From NCBI RefSeq assembly GCF_016918075.2, contig NZ_JAERPS020000006.1:248001-312000 (forward strand): a stretch of DNA of 64,000 nucleotides, read 5' to 3'. Positions 25,362 to 34,516 of this stretch are shown here, in pieces. Below the pieces are notes generated by a model. It did not search any database, was not told the DNA's origin, and worked only from the letters and a program-made list of their open reading frames with translations. The number at the start of each line of letters is the position of its first letter. Position 1 is the first letter of the stretch. A program made the translations under genes and the position numbers. Source of the stretch: Rheinheimera maricola. Its GTDB lineage: Bacteria > Pseudomonadota > Gammaproteobacteria > Enterobacterales > Alteromonadaceae.

Positions 25362-27362
25362 CTACTCCTGCGTAAAAATACCAAGTTTGTGCACAGCAAA
25401 TTGTGTCACCCCGGTCGACTGGCTGAGTGTTTCTATTGCGTTTTCAAGCTGCAACTCATCACTAAATTCTTCTTTTCTTAGGGCAACAACCAGTTTATCC
25501 ATTGGAATAGATGACAGCACCTGCTTTATCCTGGCACTGATTTGGTCAAGATCGGTTGTTTCATACGCCATCAAATACACTTGATCGACATAGTCATTTA
25601 ACGACAGCAACACTTCCCGAGGCCAATGGTGCGGTACGGAAATTGATAAATTAAGCATAGGATTGCGCAAACGTATCGACGCTAACAGGGCTATGTAGTC
25701 ATTTAGCACCGCAACTTTATCCTGTTGGTACTGCGCTAACATATGCGGCTCAATATCCAGGTGAATGGAATTACCGTACTGGCTACGCGCCTCGACAGCA
25801 GCGAGAGCGCGTTGATGATTCTCAGGCAATGCCCAATGCCCCTCACCAAGTAATTGACTTACTTGCAGCTGATAACGGTCAGCTTCTTTAAGAAATTGAA
25901 ATAGTTTGGCCTGGTTTACCTTATCACTAGCACTAATCACAGCATGCTTTATGGCTTTGGTTTGCAGTAAAACAAAAAGCTCTTGGTTAGAATAGCGATT
26001 AAACTCTTCTGACCATATATAGGCTGATCGTTGCCCAGGGCGAGAACGGTGATTTGTTTCATTTAGCGCGTTAATTTTTATAAACTTATCACTGTATTCG
26101 ACTCGCGATACCAAAAACATTTCATTCACACGCCGGTACAATTCTTCTTTTACCTGAATAAGCTCGATCGCCGCATCAAGATAGTTTTTCAAGCGTACAT
26201 TGACTGCAGCAATGTCCAATGGCACGTCTAACGTGGCGTAACTTAACACCCGACGCATTCTTTCTTGCGCTCGTAACAGACGGTATTGCTGCGTTGTCGT
26301 GCGCTCTAACTGTTCTTGCAATGATTGATAGGCTGCACGCGTGCGGGCAATAAGCTCCCAATGTTCGTGTGAAAGATCATTTTCCAGTTGATTTAGACGT
26401 GATTCAGTTTGCGAAGCAGCTGAACCAAACGTTAGCGGTAACTGAAACCTTAAACCAGCAACAAGCTCATCATTACCCGTTCTGGCCAGATCAAATTCTT
26501 TTCTCAGAAACAACCTAAACCGGCTGCCTGCCAAAAATGATTCATCACTTTGGTATTTGTCCTGGATACGCAAACGCTCTAGCCGGCTAATTTCAACAAA
26601 GTCTTTATTCTCACGAATTTGGCTTAGCAGGGCCGCTAAATCGACATCAATAGAAGGTGGGTTCACCAGGCTCTCAAGGCTTTTTTGCCAATAAGGATCC
26701 GCATTTAAGCGTGCCAGATTTTGCCGCGCTAATAGAATGTCCTCTTCTGAGATCAGTAGCTCATCAAGATAACTCGCACCGGAAAAATAGGCGTCTTTTT
26801 CGACGCGATAAACTGACTCCATAAACTCGAGTTTAATAGCGTTAAGATAGGCCTGCATACCCGAAAAGTGTTTTGCTACGTTGTAACGACGGCATTGATA
26901 GTTGAATTCATGTTTTTTCAACTTTCCAGACAGGGCTTGAATTGCTGCCTGACGACGAAAATCAGTGGCTTTATATTGGTTGTCCAGGTAACCGTTGCGC
27001 AATACGTCCCAAGACAACTCCATGTAAGTATTGCCATCATCATTGTCGGCGCGTTGTTCTATATTGCTGCTGGTATATCCACCCCGCAATTCCAGCCCGT
27101 AATTTTTACTTAAGGATGAAGATTGGCCCTCTAATGCCGCCACTTCATGCTTGTTAGTCCATTCCAAATCACATTCTGCGGACAAAATACGAGACACATC
27201 TTCATTGTTGAAGCTGCGCGCCAGACTCTGCTGGGCGACATCGAAAGACGCCAGGGCATTGTCCCATAGTACCTGCTCAGCCGTTTTCGCCGCCACAATA
27301 GAAGCGTTGAACGCCAATACGGTAAAACTAACAAACAAAATACGGGATACACAAAATCTCAT
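25362..27362 (-). CDS. TolC-like outer-membrane protein fused to a TIM-barrel-like hydrolase domain
   Basis: A 666-residue exported protein, first gene of the operon. I place the start at ATG 27362, preceded by GGATG, giving the signal peptide MRFCVSRILFVSFTVLAF...VAA; an ATG at 27377 would add five residues. Residues ~20-435 have the long-helix, Gln/Glu/Arg-rich pattern of TolC/OEP proteins, with short barrel segments such as YGLELRGGYT, MELSWDVLRNG and LVAGLRFQLPLTFG. Residues ~443-666 look like a beta/alpha-barrel: RSAYIWSEEF, HAVISASD, SIHLDIEPHM (acidic strand near 532-537), LNLSISVPHHW and VDQVYLMAYET, resembling the acidic strands and MAYE-type strand of GH18-like hydrolases. Fusion of an export channel to a putative glycosidase domain suggests polymer trimming at exit. 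Confidence 0.75.
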   Translation of the reverse strand: MRFCVSRILFVSFTVLAFNASIVAAKTAEQVLWDNALASFDVAQQSLARSFNNEDVSRILSAECDLEWTNKHEVAALEGQSSSLSKNYGLELRGGYTSSNIEQRADNDDGNTYMELSWDVLRNGYLDNQYKATDFRRQAAIQALSGKLKKHEFNYQCRRYNVAKHFSGMQAYLNAIKLEFMESVYRVEKDAYFSGASYLDELLISEEDILLARQNLARLNADPYWQKSLESLVNPPSIDVDLAALLSQIRENKDFVEISRLERLRIQDKYQSDESFLAGSRFRLFLRKEFDLARTGNDELVAGLRFQLPLTFGSAASQTESRLNQLENDLSHEHWELIARTRAAYQSLQEQLERTTTQQYRLLRAQERMRRVLSYATLDVPLDIAAVNVRLKNYLDAAIELIQVKEELYRRVNEMFLVSRVEYSDKFIKINALNETNHRSRPGQRSAYIWSEEFNRYSNQELFVLLQTKAIKHAVISASDKVNQAKLFQFLKEADRYQLQVSQLLGEGHWALPENHQRALAAVEARSQYGNSIHLDIEPHMLAQYQQDKVAVLNDYIALLASIRLRNPMLNLSISVPHHWPREVLLSLNDYVDQVYLMAYETTDLDQISARIKQVLSSIPMDKLVVALRKEEFSDELQLENAIETLSQSTGVTQFAVHKLGIFTQE

Positions 27363-27837
27363 ATCACATCCATTCATAAAATATTGCCAAAAACTATCAG
27401 TACCGTTGACCGCTTAATACATAAAACCACAGAAACAACCTCTTGGTTTCAATGAAAAGGCAATCATCGCAACTATTGTTAAACTTCTATCATGCTAATC
27501 AGCATAAATTCACTAGCCCGTGACAAAGCCCCGAGCAGCATTAGTGCTTTATAGCGTTAATAAATGCGGCTTACTTTCGACCAATTAAATCTATTGCCGC
27601 AGCGATAAACAATAAGTGGCATTGTACTGATTGTTGATAAAGTTTGATGGTTAGTAAACCATTAAGAATGAGGGAGGCGGTAACTAAAAAACCAAAAAAT
27701 GACATCGCAAGAATTCCCTTCCCAAACGAACACAAATATGCAACAAAAAATAAACAACATTCTACATATCAACCGCTTAGCCGTATTATAACCACAACGT
27801 GTGCAAAAAAGAATCAGCTATGCAATTTAATCACTCG
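27363..27837. other. Non-coding stretch upstream of the exopolysaccharide operon
   Basis: This AT-rich stretch of about 475 bases must hold the operon promoter. The small dyad ATGCTAATCAGCAT (27492-27505) is the only clear symmetry. A 66-codon plus-strand reading at 27644-27844 lacks a ribosome-binding site and family resemblance, so I do not call it a gene. Confidence 0.4.
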
Positions 27838-27884
27838 CATGTAAATGAAAACTATTTGCATTTACATGTGGGTTGTATTATAGT
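27838..27884 (+). promoter_or_regulatory. Promoter with overlapping inverted-repeat operator for candidate small RNA
   Basis: CATGTAAATG (27838-27847) and CATTTACATG (27859-27868) form a perfect 10-bp inverted repeat with an 11-base spacer. The right arm overlaps a -35-like TTGCAT (27856-27861), which is 17 bp from a -10-like TATAGT (27879-27884). No coding region follows before the terminator at 27966-27994. Confidence 0.5.
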
Positions 27885-27889
27885 TTTCA

Positions 27890-27994
27890 GCGTCAACGGA
27901 CTGATTGTGGTTACCAGCCCCAGGACGGGCTTCTCTGGTCGTTGTTTTACTTGTCTTGCACGTTAAGGGGTGGGTTATGCCACCCCTGTTTTTT
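27890..27994 (+). ncRNA. Candidate small RNA of about 105 nt
   Basis: A sigma70-like promoter precedes this stretch, and it ends in a strong terminator: AGGGGTGG/CCACCCCT (27966-27973 and 27980-27987) followed by T-rich sequence (GTTTTTT). Inside is a nested hairpin, ACCAG/CTGGT (27913-27917 and 27935-27939) enclosing GCCC/GGGC. No open frame with a ribosome-binding site is visible. I do not recognise the family. It is convergent with the DUF1439 lipoprotein gene. Confidence 0.5.
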
Positions 27995-28047
27995 GCTTGA
28001 AATTTTGTGTCACCGCACCTGGCAAAACACTACCCGCGCCCTATGCA

Positions 28048-28605
28048 CTAGTTTTTAGCCGGTGTAAAACTGATACGGCCATTCTGCACCGCCATATTCA
28101 GCGGCACTGCAGTGAGCAGCTTTACCGTCGGGTTAGTAGTATCCAATTTATACACCGGGTTATTGGCTAAATAACCATTTACCAGCTGCAACAGCTCATT
28201 ACTGACCGGCGCCAGATTACCGCGATAGCCAGACGCTTCAATGCTGGAGTCCAGTAGCTTAACCGAGCGTAAATACACGGCTTGTTCTGTGCCATCGTAA
28301 TAAGGTACTCCTTCAACATCAAGCTGCAGCGTAGCCGGGTAACTCAAACCGAACAACGATAATGTTGCCGTAGCGCCGGTATTAACCCGTACACGGTCAG
28401 AATTGTCCGGGCCGATATCCACTTGCATGGTATCCACTTTCATATTGAGCGGAATACCCGCCACATTTGCCTGCCGCGTTAATCCTGGTATTTGCTGGCG
28501 CAATATCTGTTCAAGATCTGCTGCTGATACAGAGTATGTCGACATTTGCTGTAATTGACTGCAGCTGACTAACAGTAGCAATAAAATTAATGATACCAAT
28601 CTCAT
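28048..28605 (-). CDS. DUF1439 family lipoprotein (YceB-like)
   Basis: A 185-residue lipoprotein with signal MRLVSLILLLLLVSC (lipobox LVSC). The body is a beta-rich lipid-binding-like fold with YSVSAADLEQILRQQIPG, the ATATLSLFGLSYPATLQLDVEGVPYYD core and the ending AVQNGRISFTPAK, matching the DUF1439/YceB family of outer-membrane lipoproteins of unclear function. It is monocistronic and divergent from the GGDEF-EAL gene. Confidence 0.85.
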   Translation of the reverse strand: MRLVSLILLLLLVSCSQLQQMSTYSVSAADLEQILRQQIPGLTRQANVAGIPLNMKVDTMQVDIGPDNSDRVRVNTGATATLSLFGLSYPATLQLDVEGVPYYDGTEQAVYLRSVKLLDSSIEASGYRGNLAPVSNELLQLVNGYLANNPVYKLDTTNPTVKLLTAVPLNMAVQNGRISFTPAKN

Positions 28606-28707
28606 ACACTCTCCTAAATATTGCCTGCTAATACACGTTTTTCACCACTATGTTATATCACTTCTTCTACTAATCTTTATAACTAGACACTTGAATAAAC
28701 ACCTAAA

Positions 28708-31605
28708 GTGCCTATTCTTGCAGTAATGCAATCCCTTTTGACATGGTATACGCTATTGCCTAACCCAGATCAGCCGCAACGGATTTCTTTAAAGTCGTTA
28801 CCGATAATAGCCACCATATTAATTCTGCTGGTTGTGTTGGCAGTCAAGTTAGTGCCCTATCTATTAGATAGAGCGTTACCACAAATAGCTTATAACGTTT
28901 TTTTACCGTTACATACGATATTGGAAGTTATTGCTGTGGTGCTTGCCGGCATGACATTTGCTGTTATCAGAGAGCAAGCACTTGCTAAAATGACTCTCAG
29001 AGGGGCAGTCGTTGCCTGTGCCTTTTTTGCCGTATTCTGGCTGGATCTGGCACATTTGCTGTCGTTTCCTGGCATGCCGGCATATTTCAACGAAAACTCG
29101 ACGGAAAAAGCCATTAACTTTTGGCTTGTTGCACGCTTGCTCGTTGCGACAACACTGTGTTTTGTTGTATTGCCAGTTGCAGATAAAAGTACCGGCTTAA
29201 AACAGTATTACCTGATGCTGATAACGGCAATAGTTCTTGTCGTCTCGTGCCACTATTGGTTTATTAAGTATCCGCAGACAATACCGCACACCTATTTGGA
29301 AGACAGTGGACTTACCCATTTCAAAATTATTGTAGAGTACGGTGTTATTATTATCAGCGCACTCACCGTTTTCCTGATTGTGCGCTATCGCCATTTGCGC
29401 CGAGCCTTTCATGCACCAGCTCTATTGGCTGCAGTATTGACCACAATATTTAGTGAGCTCTGCTTCACGTTATACAACCAGGTAAATGATTTTTATAATG
29501 TTATTGGTCATTTGCTCAAGTTGATTTCGTTCTTATTTTTATACCGGGCACTGGTTTACGAAACGCTGGCGGCGCCTTACGCACAACTACTGCGCTCTAA
29601 AGCAGAGCTCGCCGCGACCCTGTCCGCAACACCGGATATCCTGCTGGATATAGACCAAAATGGTATTTTACACCGCATACATTCTCGCCCAGACAGCAAT
29701 GTAAACATCGCATCAAAACAATTCATCGGACACCAGGCCAAAACCGTGTTGCCGCCAGATATCGCTAACACCCTGCTAAAAGCCATTGAACAAGCGGCAC
29801 ACAGAAAAGGCTGCTCAGACACATATCAATGCGCTTTAAACGGAGACAGTATTGATACGCCAGTTTGGTTTCAGGTGATTGCCGCCATTAAACCCAATAG
29901 TGCTGAGGTGCAACGCTTTATCTTATCTGTGCGTGATATTTCTGCACAAAAAAACTTACTTGCTTCAGAACAGCTCAATGCGCTGGCGTTTCATACGCGT
30001 GAAGCGATTATGATTACCGATCCAGAGCAACGCATTATTCGGGTTAACCCCGCGTTTACTGACATCACCGGCTACAGCGAAGCAGAAGTTGTTGGAAAAA
30101 CCCCTTCCGTACTCAGTTCAGGGTTACACGATAAACTGTTTTACCAGCGACTATGGAAAGCGCTTCATGAATTTGATGTGTGGAGCGGCGAAATTTATAA
30201 CCGGCGTAAAAATGGTGAAGTCTTTCCAGAGCATGTGATCATCAATGCACTTAAAGATGATAATCAACAAGTTACGCACTATATCGCCAGTTTTAACGAC
30301 ATAAGCAAGTCAAAGGCCGATCAGCAGAGGATACACCGTTTAGCGTTTTATGACCCGTTAACACACCTACCCAATCGACGTTTATTGTTAGATGACATAG
30401 TGAACACCCAATCTGAAAATCAGCGAAGCGGGCAATTTTCGGCGTTATTTTTTATCGATTTAGATCATTTTAAAAGTCTAAATGACAGCTTAGGCCACTC
30501 GTTTGGGGATGAACTGTTACGTCAGCTTGCTGACCGACTGCAACTAACCATCAGAACCAACGATATACTGGCGCGGCCGGGCGGTGATGAATTTATTTTA
30601 CTCGCCAAATTGCAAACCACAGATAGCACCGCCGCAGCGCTTAGTGCGCAAGAGCTTGGCAATAAGATACTGGACGAAATTCGTAAACCTTTCATGCTTA
30701 AAGACCACCAATATAGTATCACTGCCAGTATTGGCGTTGCTTTATTTAATAACAACACCAATGCCGTAGACGAGCTGATGTCTTCAGCAGATTTGGCGAT
30801 GTACCATGCCAAAGAAAATGGTCGCAACCAGCTATTTTTCTTTGAACCTCAAATGCAGCAAACATTAAAACGGCGCCAGCAGATGGAGCTAGCTTTAAAA
30901 CAAGCGTTAGTGAAACAAGAATTTCAGGTGTTCTATCAGCCCAAAGTGAATACGTTCGGAACAATTATTGGCTATGAAGCACTGATAAGATGGCAGCATC
31001 CTGAATTTGGCCTGGTTAGCCCAGATAGTTTTATTCCGCTGGCAGAAAGCACAGGCCTTATCATCGACATTGATAGCTGGGTATTAGAAAATGCCTGTCA
31101 GCAAATTAATAAACTTTCGTCTCAGGGACAAGCGCTTTCTATTGCTGTTAATGTTAGCCAGCGCCAGTTAGCCCGTAAAGACTTTGTAGAGTTGGTCAGC
31201 AATATTGTCGTTGCTAGTGGTATTGACCCCACACTACTTGAGCTGGAAATTACCGAGAGCATGCTCAATGATGACCTTGAAAACACGCGAAAAAAATTAG
31301 ACGCGCTCAGCCAACTTGGCATCCTGTTTTCACTTGACGATTTTGGCACCGGCTACTCATCGCTCTATTATTTGCAAAAGCTTCCGATGAATGTCCTTAA
31401 AATTGATCAGTCTTTTGTGCGAGCGTTTTTAACACAAGAAACGGATTACGCTATTGTTAAAACCATTATTGCTATGGCAAAAGCATTGTCGCTTAAAGTG
31501 GTAGCTGAAGGTGTCGAGCAACAAGAACAATATGAAGCGCTGATTGCTTTAGAATGCGATTTTTTTCAAGGCTACCTGTTTGGCAAACCTGCTCCTCTGG
31601 TATGA
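28708..31605 (+). CDS. MASE3-PAS-GGDEF-EAL cyclic-di-GMP enzyme
   Basis: A 965-residue inner-membrane signalling protein. Residues ~25-290 form a MASE3-type sensor of seven or eight helices. PAS domains follow (AELAATLSATPDILLDIDQNG; AREAIMITDP-like HTREAIMITDPEQRI with the VNPAFTDITGYSEAEV core). The GGDEF domain is intact (ARPGGDEFILL near residue 624, with YDPLTHLPNRR upstream), and so is the EAL domain (YEALIRWQHP near 757, DDFGTGYSSL and the EGVEQ block). Both synthesis and breakdown of c-di-GMP are possible. The start shown is GTG 28708; ATG 28726 is also possible, and neither has a strong ribosome-binding site. It lies next to the exopolysaccharide operon and may feed its c-di-GMP receptor. 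Confidence 0.93.
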   Translation: MPILAVMQSLLTWYTLLPNPDQPQRISLKSLPIIATILILLVVLAVKLVPYLLDRALPQIAYNVFLPLHTILEVIAVVLAGMTFAVIREQALAKMTLRGAVVACAFFAVFWLDLAHLLSFPGMPAYFNENSTEKAINFWLVARLLVATTLCFVVLPVADKSTGLKQYYLMLITAIVLVVSCHYWFIKYPQTIPHTYLEDSGLTHFKIIVEYGVIIISALTVFLIVRYRHLRRAFHAPALLAAVLTTIFSELCFTLYNQVNDFYNVIGHLLKLISFLFLYRALVYETLAAPYAQLLRSKAELAATLSATPDILLDIDQNGILHRIHSRPDSNVNIASKQFIGHQAKTVLPPDIANTLLKAIEQAAHRKGCSDTYQCALNGDSIDTPVWFQVIAAIKPNSAEVQRFILSVRDISAQKNLLASEQLNALAFHTREAIMITDPEQRIIRVNPAFTDITGYSEAEVVGKTPSVLSSGLHDKLFYQRLWKALHEFDVWSGEIYNRRKNGEVFPEHVIINALKDDNQQVTHYIASFNDISKSKADQQRIHRLAFYDPLTHLPNRRLLLDDIVNTQSENQRSGQFSALFFIDLDHFKSLNDSLGHSFGDELLRQLADRLQLTIRTNDILARPGGDEFILLAKLQTTDSTAAALSAQELGNKILDEIRKPFMLKDHQYSITASIGVALFNNNTNAVDELMSSADLAMYHAKENGRNQLFFFEPQMQQTLKRRQQMELALKQALVKQEFQVFYQPKVNTFGTIIGYEALIRWQHPEFGLVSPDSFIPLAESTGLIIDIDSWVLENACQQINKLSSQGQALSIAVNVSQRQLARKDFVELVSNIVVASGIDPTLLELEITESMLNDDLENTRKKLDALSQLGILFSLDDFGTGYSSLYYLQKLPMNVLKIDQSFVRAFLTQETDYAIVKTIIAMAKALSLKVVAEGVEQQEQYEALIALECDFFQGYLFGKPAPLV

Positions 31606-31618
31606 CATTTGCGCTTAT

Positions 31619-31634
31619 TGCTCCACGTGAAACA
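31619..31634. other. parS: parS-like centromere site
   Basis: TGCTCCACGTGAAACA matches 14 of 16 positions of the widely conserved parS TGTTTCACGTGAAACA; one of the two differences (C at position 5) is also found in Pseudomonas parS. It lies in the 134-base intergenic gap before the symporter gene, about 14 kb from parAB and 18 kb from oriC, where parS sites normally occur. Confidence 0.65.
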
Positions 31635-31739
31635 GCGCCGACCAGCAAGGCACCGTCGCGGTGAAGCAGCCACAACATTTAAGTTGTGATATGCTCAAAC
31701 GCGTTCACGGGAACCTATACAACATAACGAGAAAAAACC

Positions 31740-32879
31740 ATGTCCTTGATCCTTAAACTGATTGCCGGCATCGTGCTAGGCATGCTGTGTGGTTTATATG
31801 CACCACATTGGCTCACTCAACTACTTATTACCTTTAAAGGCCTGTTTGGTGAGTTACTGTTCTTCACTGTACCATTACTCATTTTGTTTTTTATCACCAG
31901 CGGTATAGCTGCCTTACCACGCAACTCGGGCAAACTACTAAGCCGTACTCTAGGTTTTGCCTACTTATCAACCGTAACTGCAGGCACACTGGCATTTTTG
32001 GTTGCCAGCGTCATAGTGCCCATGCTAACCAGCGCCAATTCAGCCACAATATCAAATGAAGTAGTGCATTTAACTGCTTTTATTGAAATGGACATTCCGC
32101 CAGCTATCAGCGTAATGACGGCGCTGGCGCTGGCATTTATTTTTGGTTTAGGCATCGCTGCAACACAGTCACAGCAGCTAAAACAGTTATCTGATCAAGG
32201 CCGTGATGTTATCCAATTGATGCTGGAAAAAGTGATTATTCCGTTTTTGCCACTGTATATCGCCGGTGAGTTTGCTCAAATGGCAGCAGCGGGCACGGTA
32301 TTCGCAACACTAAAAACCTTCGGCATTGTGCTGGTGCTAGCAGTTGCTATGCACTGGTGTTGGATTATTACCCTGTATACCCTTGCTGGCATTAAAGCGG
32401 GCAAGTCTCCGTTTGCGTTGATTAAAAATATGATGCCGGCTTACTTTACCGCGCTGGGTACCATGTCCAGTGCTGCCACTATTCCGGTATCACTGCAAGC
32501 CACTAAAAACAACGGTATTAAGCCAGATGTAGCCAACTTTACCGTACCGCTGTGCGCCACTATTCACTTATCAGGCTCTACTATTACTATCGTTACCTGC
32601 GCCATGGCCGTTGTTACTATGGTAAATGGCCTGGAGATGCCGTCGTTATTAACCGTACTGCCGTTTATTTTTATGCTGGGTGTAGTGATGCTAGCCGCAC
32701 CGGGCGTACCCGGCGGCGCGGTAATGTCAGCCGTAGGTTTACTCGGTTCTATGTTGGGTTTTGGCGATGCAGCTATCGCGTTAATGATAGCGCTGTATAT
32801 GGCACAAGACAGCTTTGGTACCGCCTGTAACGTTACCGGCGATGGTGCTATTGCCGTGCTGGTGGATAAGGCAGAGTAA
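31740..32879 (+). CDS. Dicarboxylate/amino acid:cation symporter (DAACS family)
   Basis: A 379-residue inner-membrane carrier of the GltP/SstT/DctA family. It has about eight helices and the re-entrant signatures TALGTMSSAATIPVSLQA (the serine-rich HP1 motif), FTVPLCATIHLSGSTITIV and a C-terminal APGVPGGAVMSAVG...TACNVTGDGA block that binds cation and substrate. It probably takes up glutamate, serine/threonine or dicarboxylate with H+ or Na+; the exact substrate cannot be read. It is monocistronic and ends before a palindromic element and a bidirectional terminator. Confidence 0.9.
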   Translation: MSLILKLIAGIVLGMLCGLYAPHWLTQLLITFKGLFGELLFFTVPLLILFFITSGIAALPRNSGKLLSRTLGFAYLSTVTAGTLAFLVASVIVPMLTSANSATISNEVVHLTAFIEMDIPPAISVMTALALAFIFGLGIAATQSQQLKQLSDQGRDVIQLMLEKVIIPFLPLYIAGEFAQMAAAGTVFATLKTFGIVLVLAVAMHWCWIITLYTLAGIKAGKSPFALIKNMMPAYFTALGTMSSAATIPVSLQATKNNGIKPDVANFTVPLCATIHLSGSTITIVTCAMAVVTMVNGLEMPSLLTVLPFIFMLGVVMLAAPGVPGGAVMSAVGLLGSMLGFGDAAIALMIALYMAQDSFGTACNVTGDGAIAVLVDKAE

Positions 32880-32898
32880 GCTGGATTCAAAGAGTAAA

Positions 32899-32992
32899 GG
32901 TTGGAATCCCGATTTGGGCGTCACAGAGTGTCTGAGCCCTGCCGTAGGCAAAAGGCGAGTTGCTGTGACGAGCCAAAGCGGGAGTTGCAACC
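32899..32992. repeat. Imperfect ~94-bp palindromic element (REP/MITE-like candidate)
   Basis: The left arm 32899-32926 (from GGTTGGAATCCCG to CGTCACAG) pairs with 32963-32992 (CTGTGACG to GCAACC) over about 28-30 positions, with two small bulges and a few mismatches. The 36-base centre has its own GCC/GGC pairs. It sits between the symporter stop and the terminator, and has no coding potential. A second copy was not seen in the window. Confidence 0.55.
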
Positions 32993-33017
32993 GGTACTTT
33001 TCAGCTGAAGTTAAACA

Positions 33018-33043
33018 AAAGCCCGCATTTTGCGGGCTTTTTT
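33018..33043. terminator. Bidirectional terminator between the symporter gene and glmU
   Basis: AAAGCCCGCA and TGCGGGCTTT form a 10-bp stem with a 3-base loop. It is flanked by T-rich sequence on the plus side and A-rich sequence on the other, so it can serve both convergent genes. Confidence 0.9.
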
Positions 33044-33051
33044 ATCGGCTA

Positions 33052-34416
33052 TTACTTTTTAATTTTCACTGGCCGTTGCCAGTCTGCAATATGTCGTTGT
33101 TTAGCACGCGCTACCACTAACTCTCCGTCAGCCGCATCGCGGGTTAATACCGAGCCTGCTCCGACAGTGGCATTAACGCCCACTGTGACCGGCGCCACTA
33201 ACGAGCTGTTCGAACCAATAAAGGCACCGTCTTTAATGGTGGTAACAAATTTATTCGCACCGTCGTAGTTACAGGTAATAGTGCCGGCACCCACGTTCAC
33301 TTTATCACCAATAACTGCATCGCCCAGGTAGGTTAAATGGTTCGCCTTAGAACCTTTACCCAGTGTGGTTTTTTTCATTTCAACAAAGTTGCCGACGTGG
33401 CTGTCATCCAGCATCACGCTGTCTGGTCGCAGCCGGGCAAAAGGGCCTACCGAGCAATCGGCACCAACACTGGCTTTTTCAATCATCGAATTCGGTTTTA
33501 TCTCAGTGTTGTCACCGATAATGCAGTCTTTCAGAATACAATTAGCACCAATGGTGACGCCTTTACCCAGCACTACCTTGCCTTCGAAAATCACGTTAAC
33601 GTCGATCATCACATCATTGCCAACGCTAACCTCGCCACGTACATCTATCCGTGCCGGGTCACGCAGGTTAGCACCGGCAAGCATTAATTCTTCGGCTTTA
33701 CGCTGCTGATAAGCCCGCTCCAGTGCCGCCAGTTGCACGCGGTTGTTGGCGCCTTCTACTTCCATCGGGTTCTGCGGGTGCGCGGTAGTAATGGCCACGC
33801 CTTCACTGTGTGCCATAGCGATAACGTCAGTTAAGTAATATTCACCCTGGGCATTGCTGTTAGATAAGCGGCCCAGCCAGCTTTTTAACTGTTTGCCGGG
33901 CAGCGCCATAATGCCGCTGTTTACTTCAGCGATTTTTAGCTGCTCTGGCGTGGCATCTTTTTGCTCGACAATGCCAGTGACTTTGCCGTTGTTACGCATT
34001 ATGCGGCCATAACCGCTAGGGTTTGCCAGGTTTACCGTTAAAATGGCCAGGCCATCAGCCGGCTTAACCGCCAATAATTGTTGCAGCGTTTCTAAGCGGG
34101 TTAACGGCACATCGCCATACAGCACCAGTACAGTATCGTCATCAGCGATATTCGGTATCGCCTGCGCTACCGCGTGGCCGGTGCCCAACTGCTCGGCTTG
34201 CAGCACCCAATGCAGGCTTTGCTCACCCAGCGCAGTTTTTAATGCCTCGGCGCCGTAGCCATACACCAGTTGCGGTTTGTCGGCACCTAAGGCGCGGGCG
34301 GTATCGATAACATGCTGCACCATCGGCCGTTCGGCGACCTTGTGCAGTACCTTGGGTAAGTCTGATTTCATCCGCGTGCCTTTTCCGGCCGCCAGAATCA
34401 CTACATTTAATGCCAT
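33052..34416 (-). CDS. glmU: Bifunctional UDP-GlcNAc pyrophosphorylase / glucosamine-1-phosphate acetyltransferase
   Basis: A 454-residue enzyme, the usual length. It acetylates glucosamine-1-phosphate and couples it to UTP to give UDP-GlcNAc for peptidoglycan and LPS. The N-terminal uridyltransferase has the signature [18 protein letters not shown] and the YGDVPL site. The C-terminal left-handed beta-helix is seen in hexapeptide repeats such as [18 protein letters not shown] and [15 protein letters not shown], with [12 protein letters not shown] and the [11 protein letters not shown] acetyl-CoA region. In many gammaproteobacteria glmU directly follows atpC and precedes glmS; here accessory genes separate all three. 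Confidence 0.98.
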   Translation of the reverse strand: MALNVVILAAGKGTRMKSDLPKVLHKVAERPMVQHVIDTARALGADKPQLVYGYGAEALKTALGEQSLHWVLQAEQLGTGHAVAQAIPNIADDDTVLVLYGDVPLTRLETLQQLLAVKPADGLAILTVNLANPSGYGRIMRNNGKVTGIVEQKDATPEQLKIAEVNSGIMALPGKQLKSWLGRLSNSNAQGEYYLTDVIAMAHSEGVAITTAHPQNPMEVEGANNRVQLAALERAYQQRKAEELMLAGANLRDPARIDVRGEVSVGNDVMIDVNVIFEGKVVLGKGVTIGANCILKDCIIGDNTEIKPNSMIEKASVGADCSVGPFARLRPDSVMLDDSHVGNFVEMKKTTLGKGSKANHLTYLGDAVIGDKVNVGAGTITCNYDGANKFVTTIKDGAFIGSNSSLVAPVTVGVNATVGAGSVLTRDAADGELVVARAKQRHIADWQRPVKIKK

Positions 34417-34516
34417 AGAAGAGTCCCTGTAATCATGCGTCTTATCGCTAGTGCGGTTATTCTAATAGATAACGCCGCAGATTACAGGGGCAGGGTGAAG
34501 TTTTGCTGAATACCGG

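Noticed and set aside
27644..27844. 66-codon plus-strand frame upstream of the exopolysaccharide operon
   Set aside because: Unusual Lys/Thr-rich composition, no ribosome-binding site, and its end overlaps the operator-like inverted repeat of the candidate small RNA.
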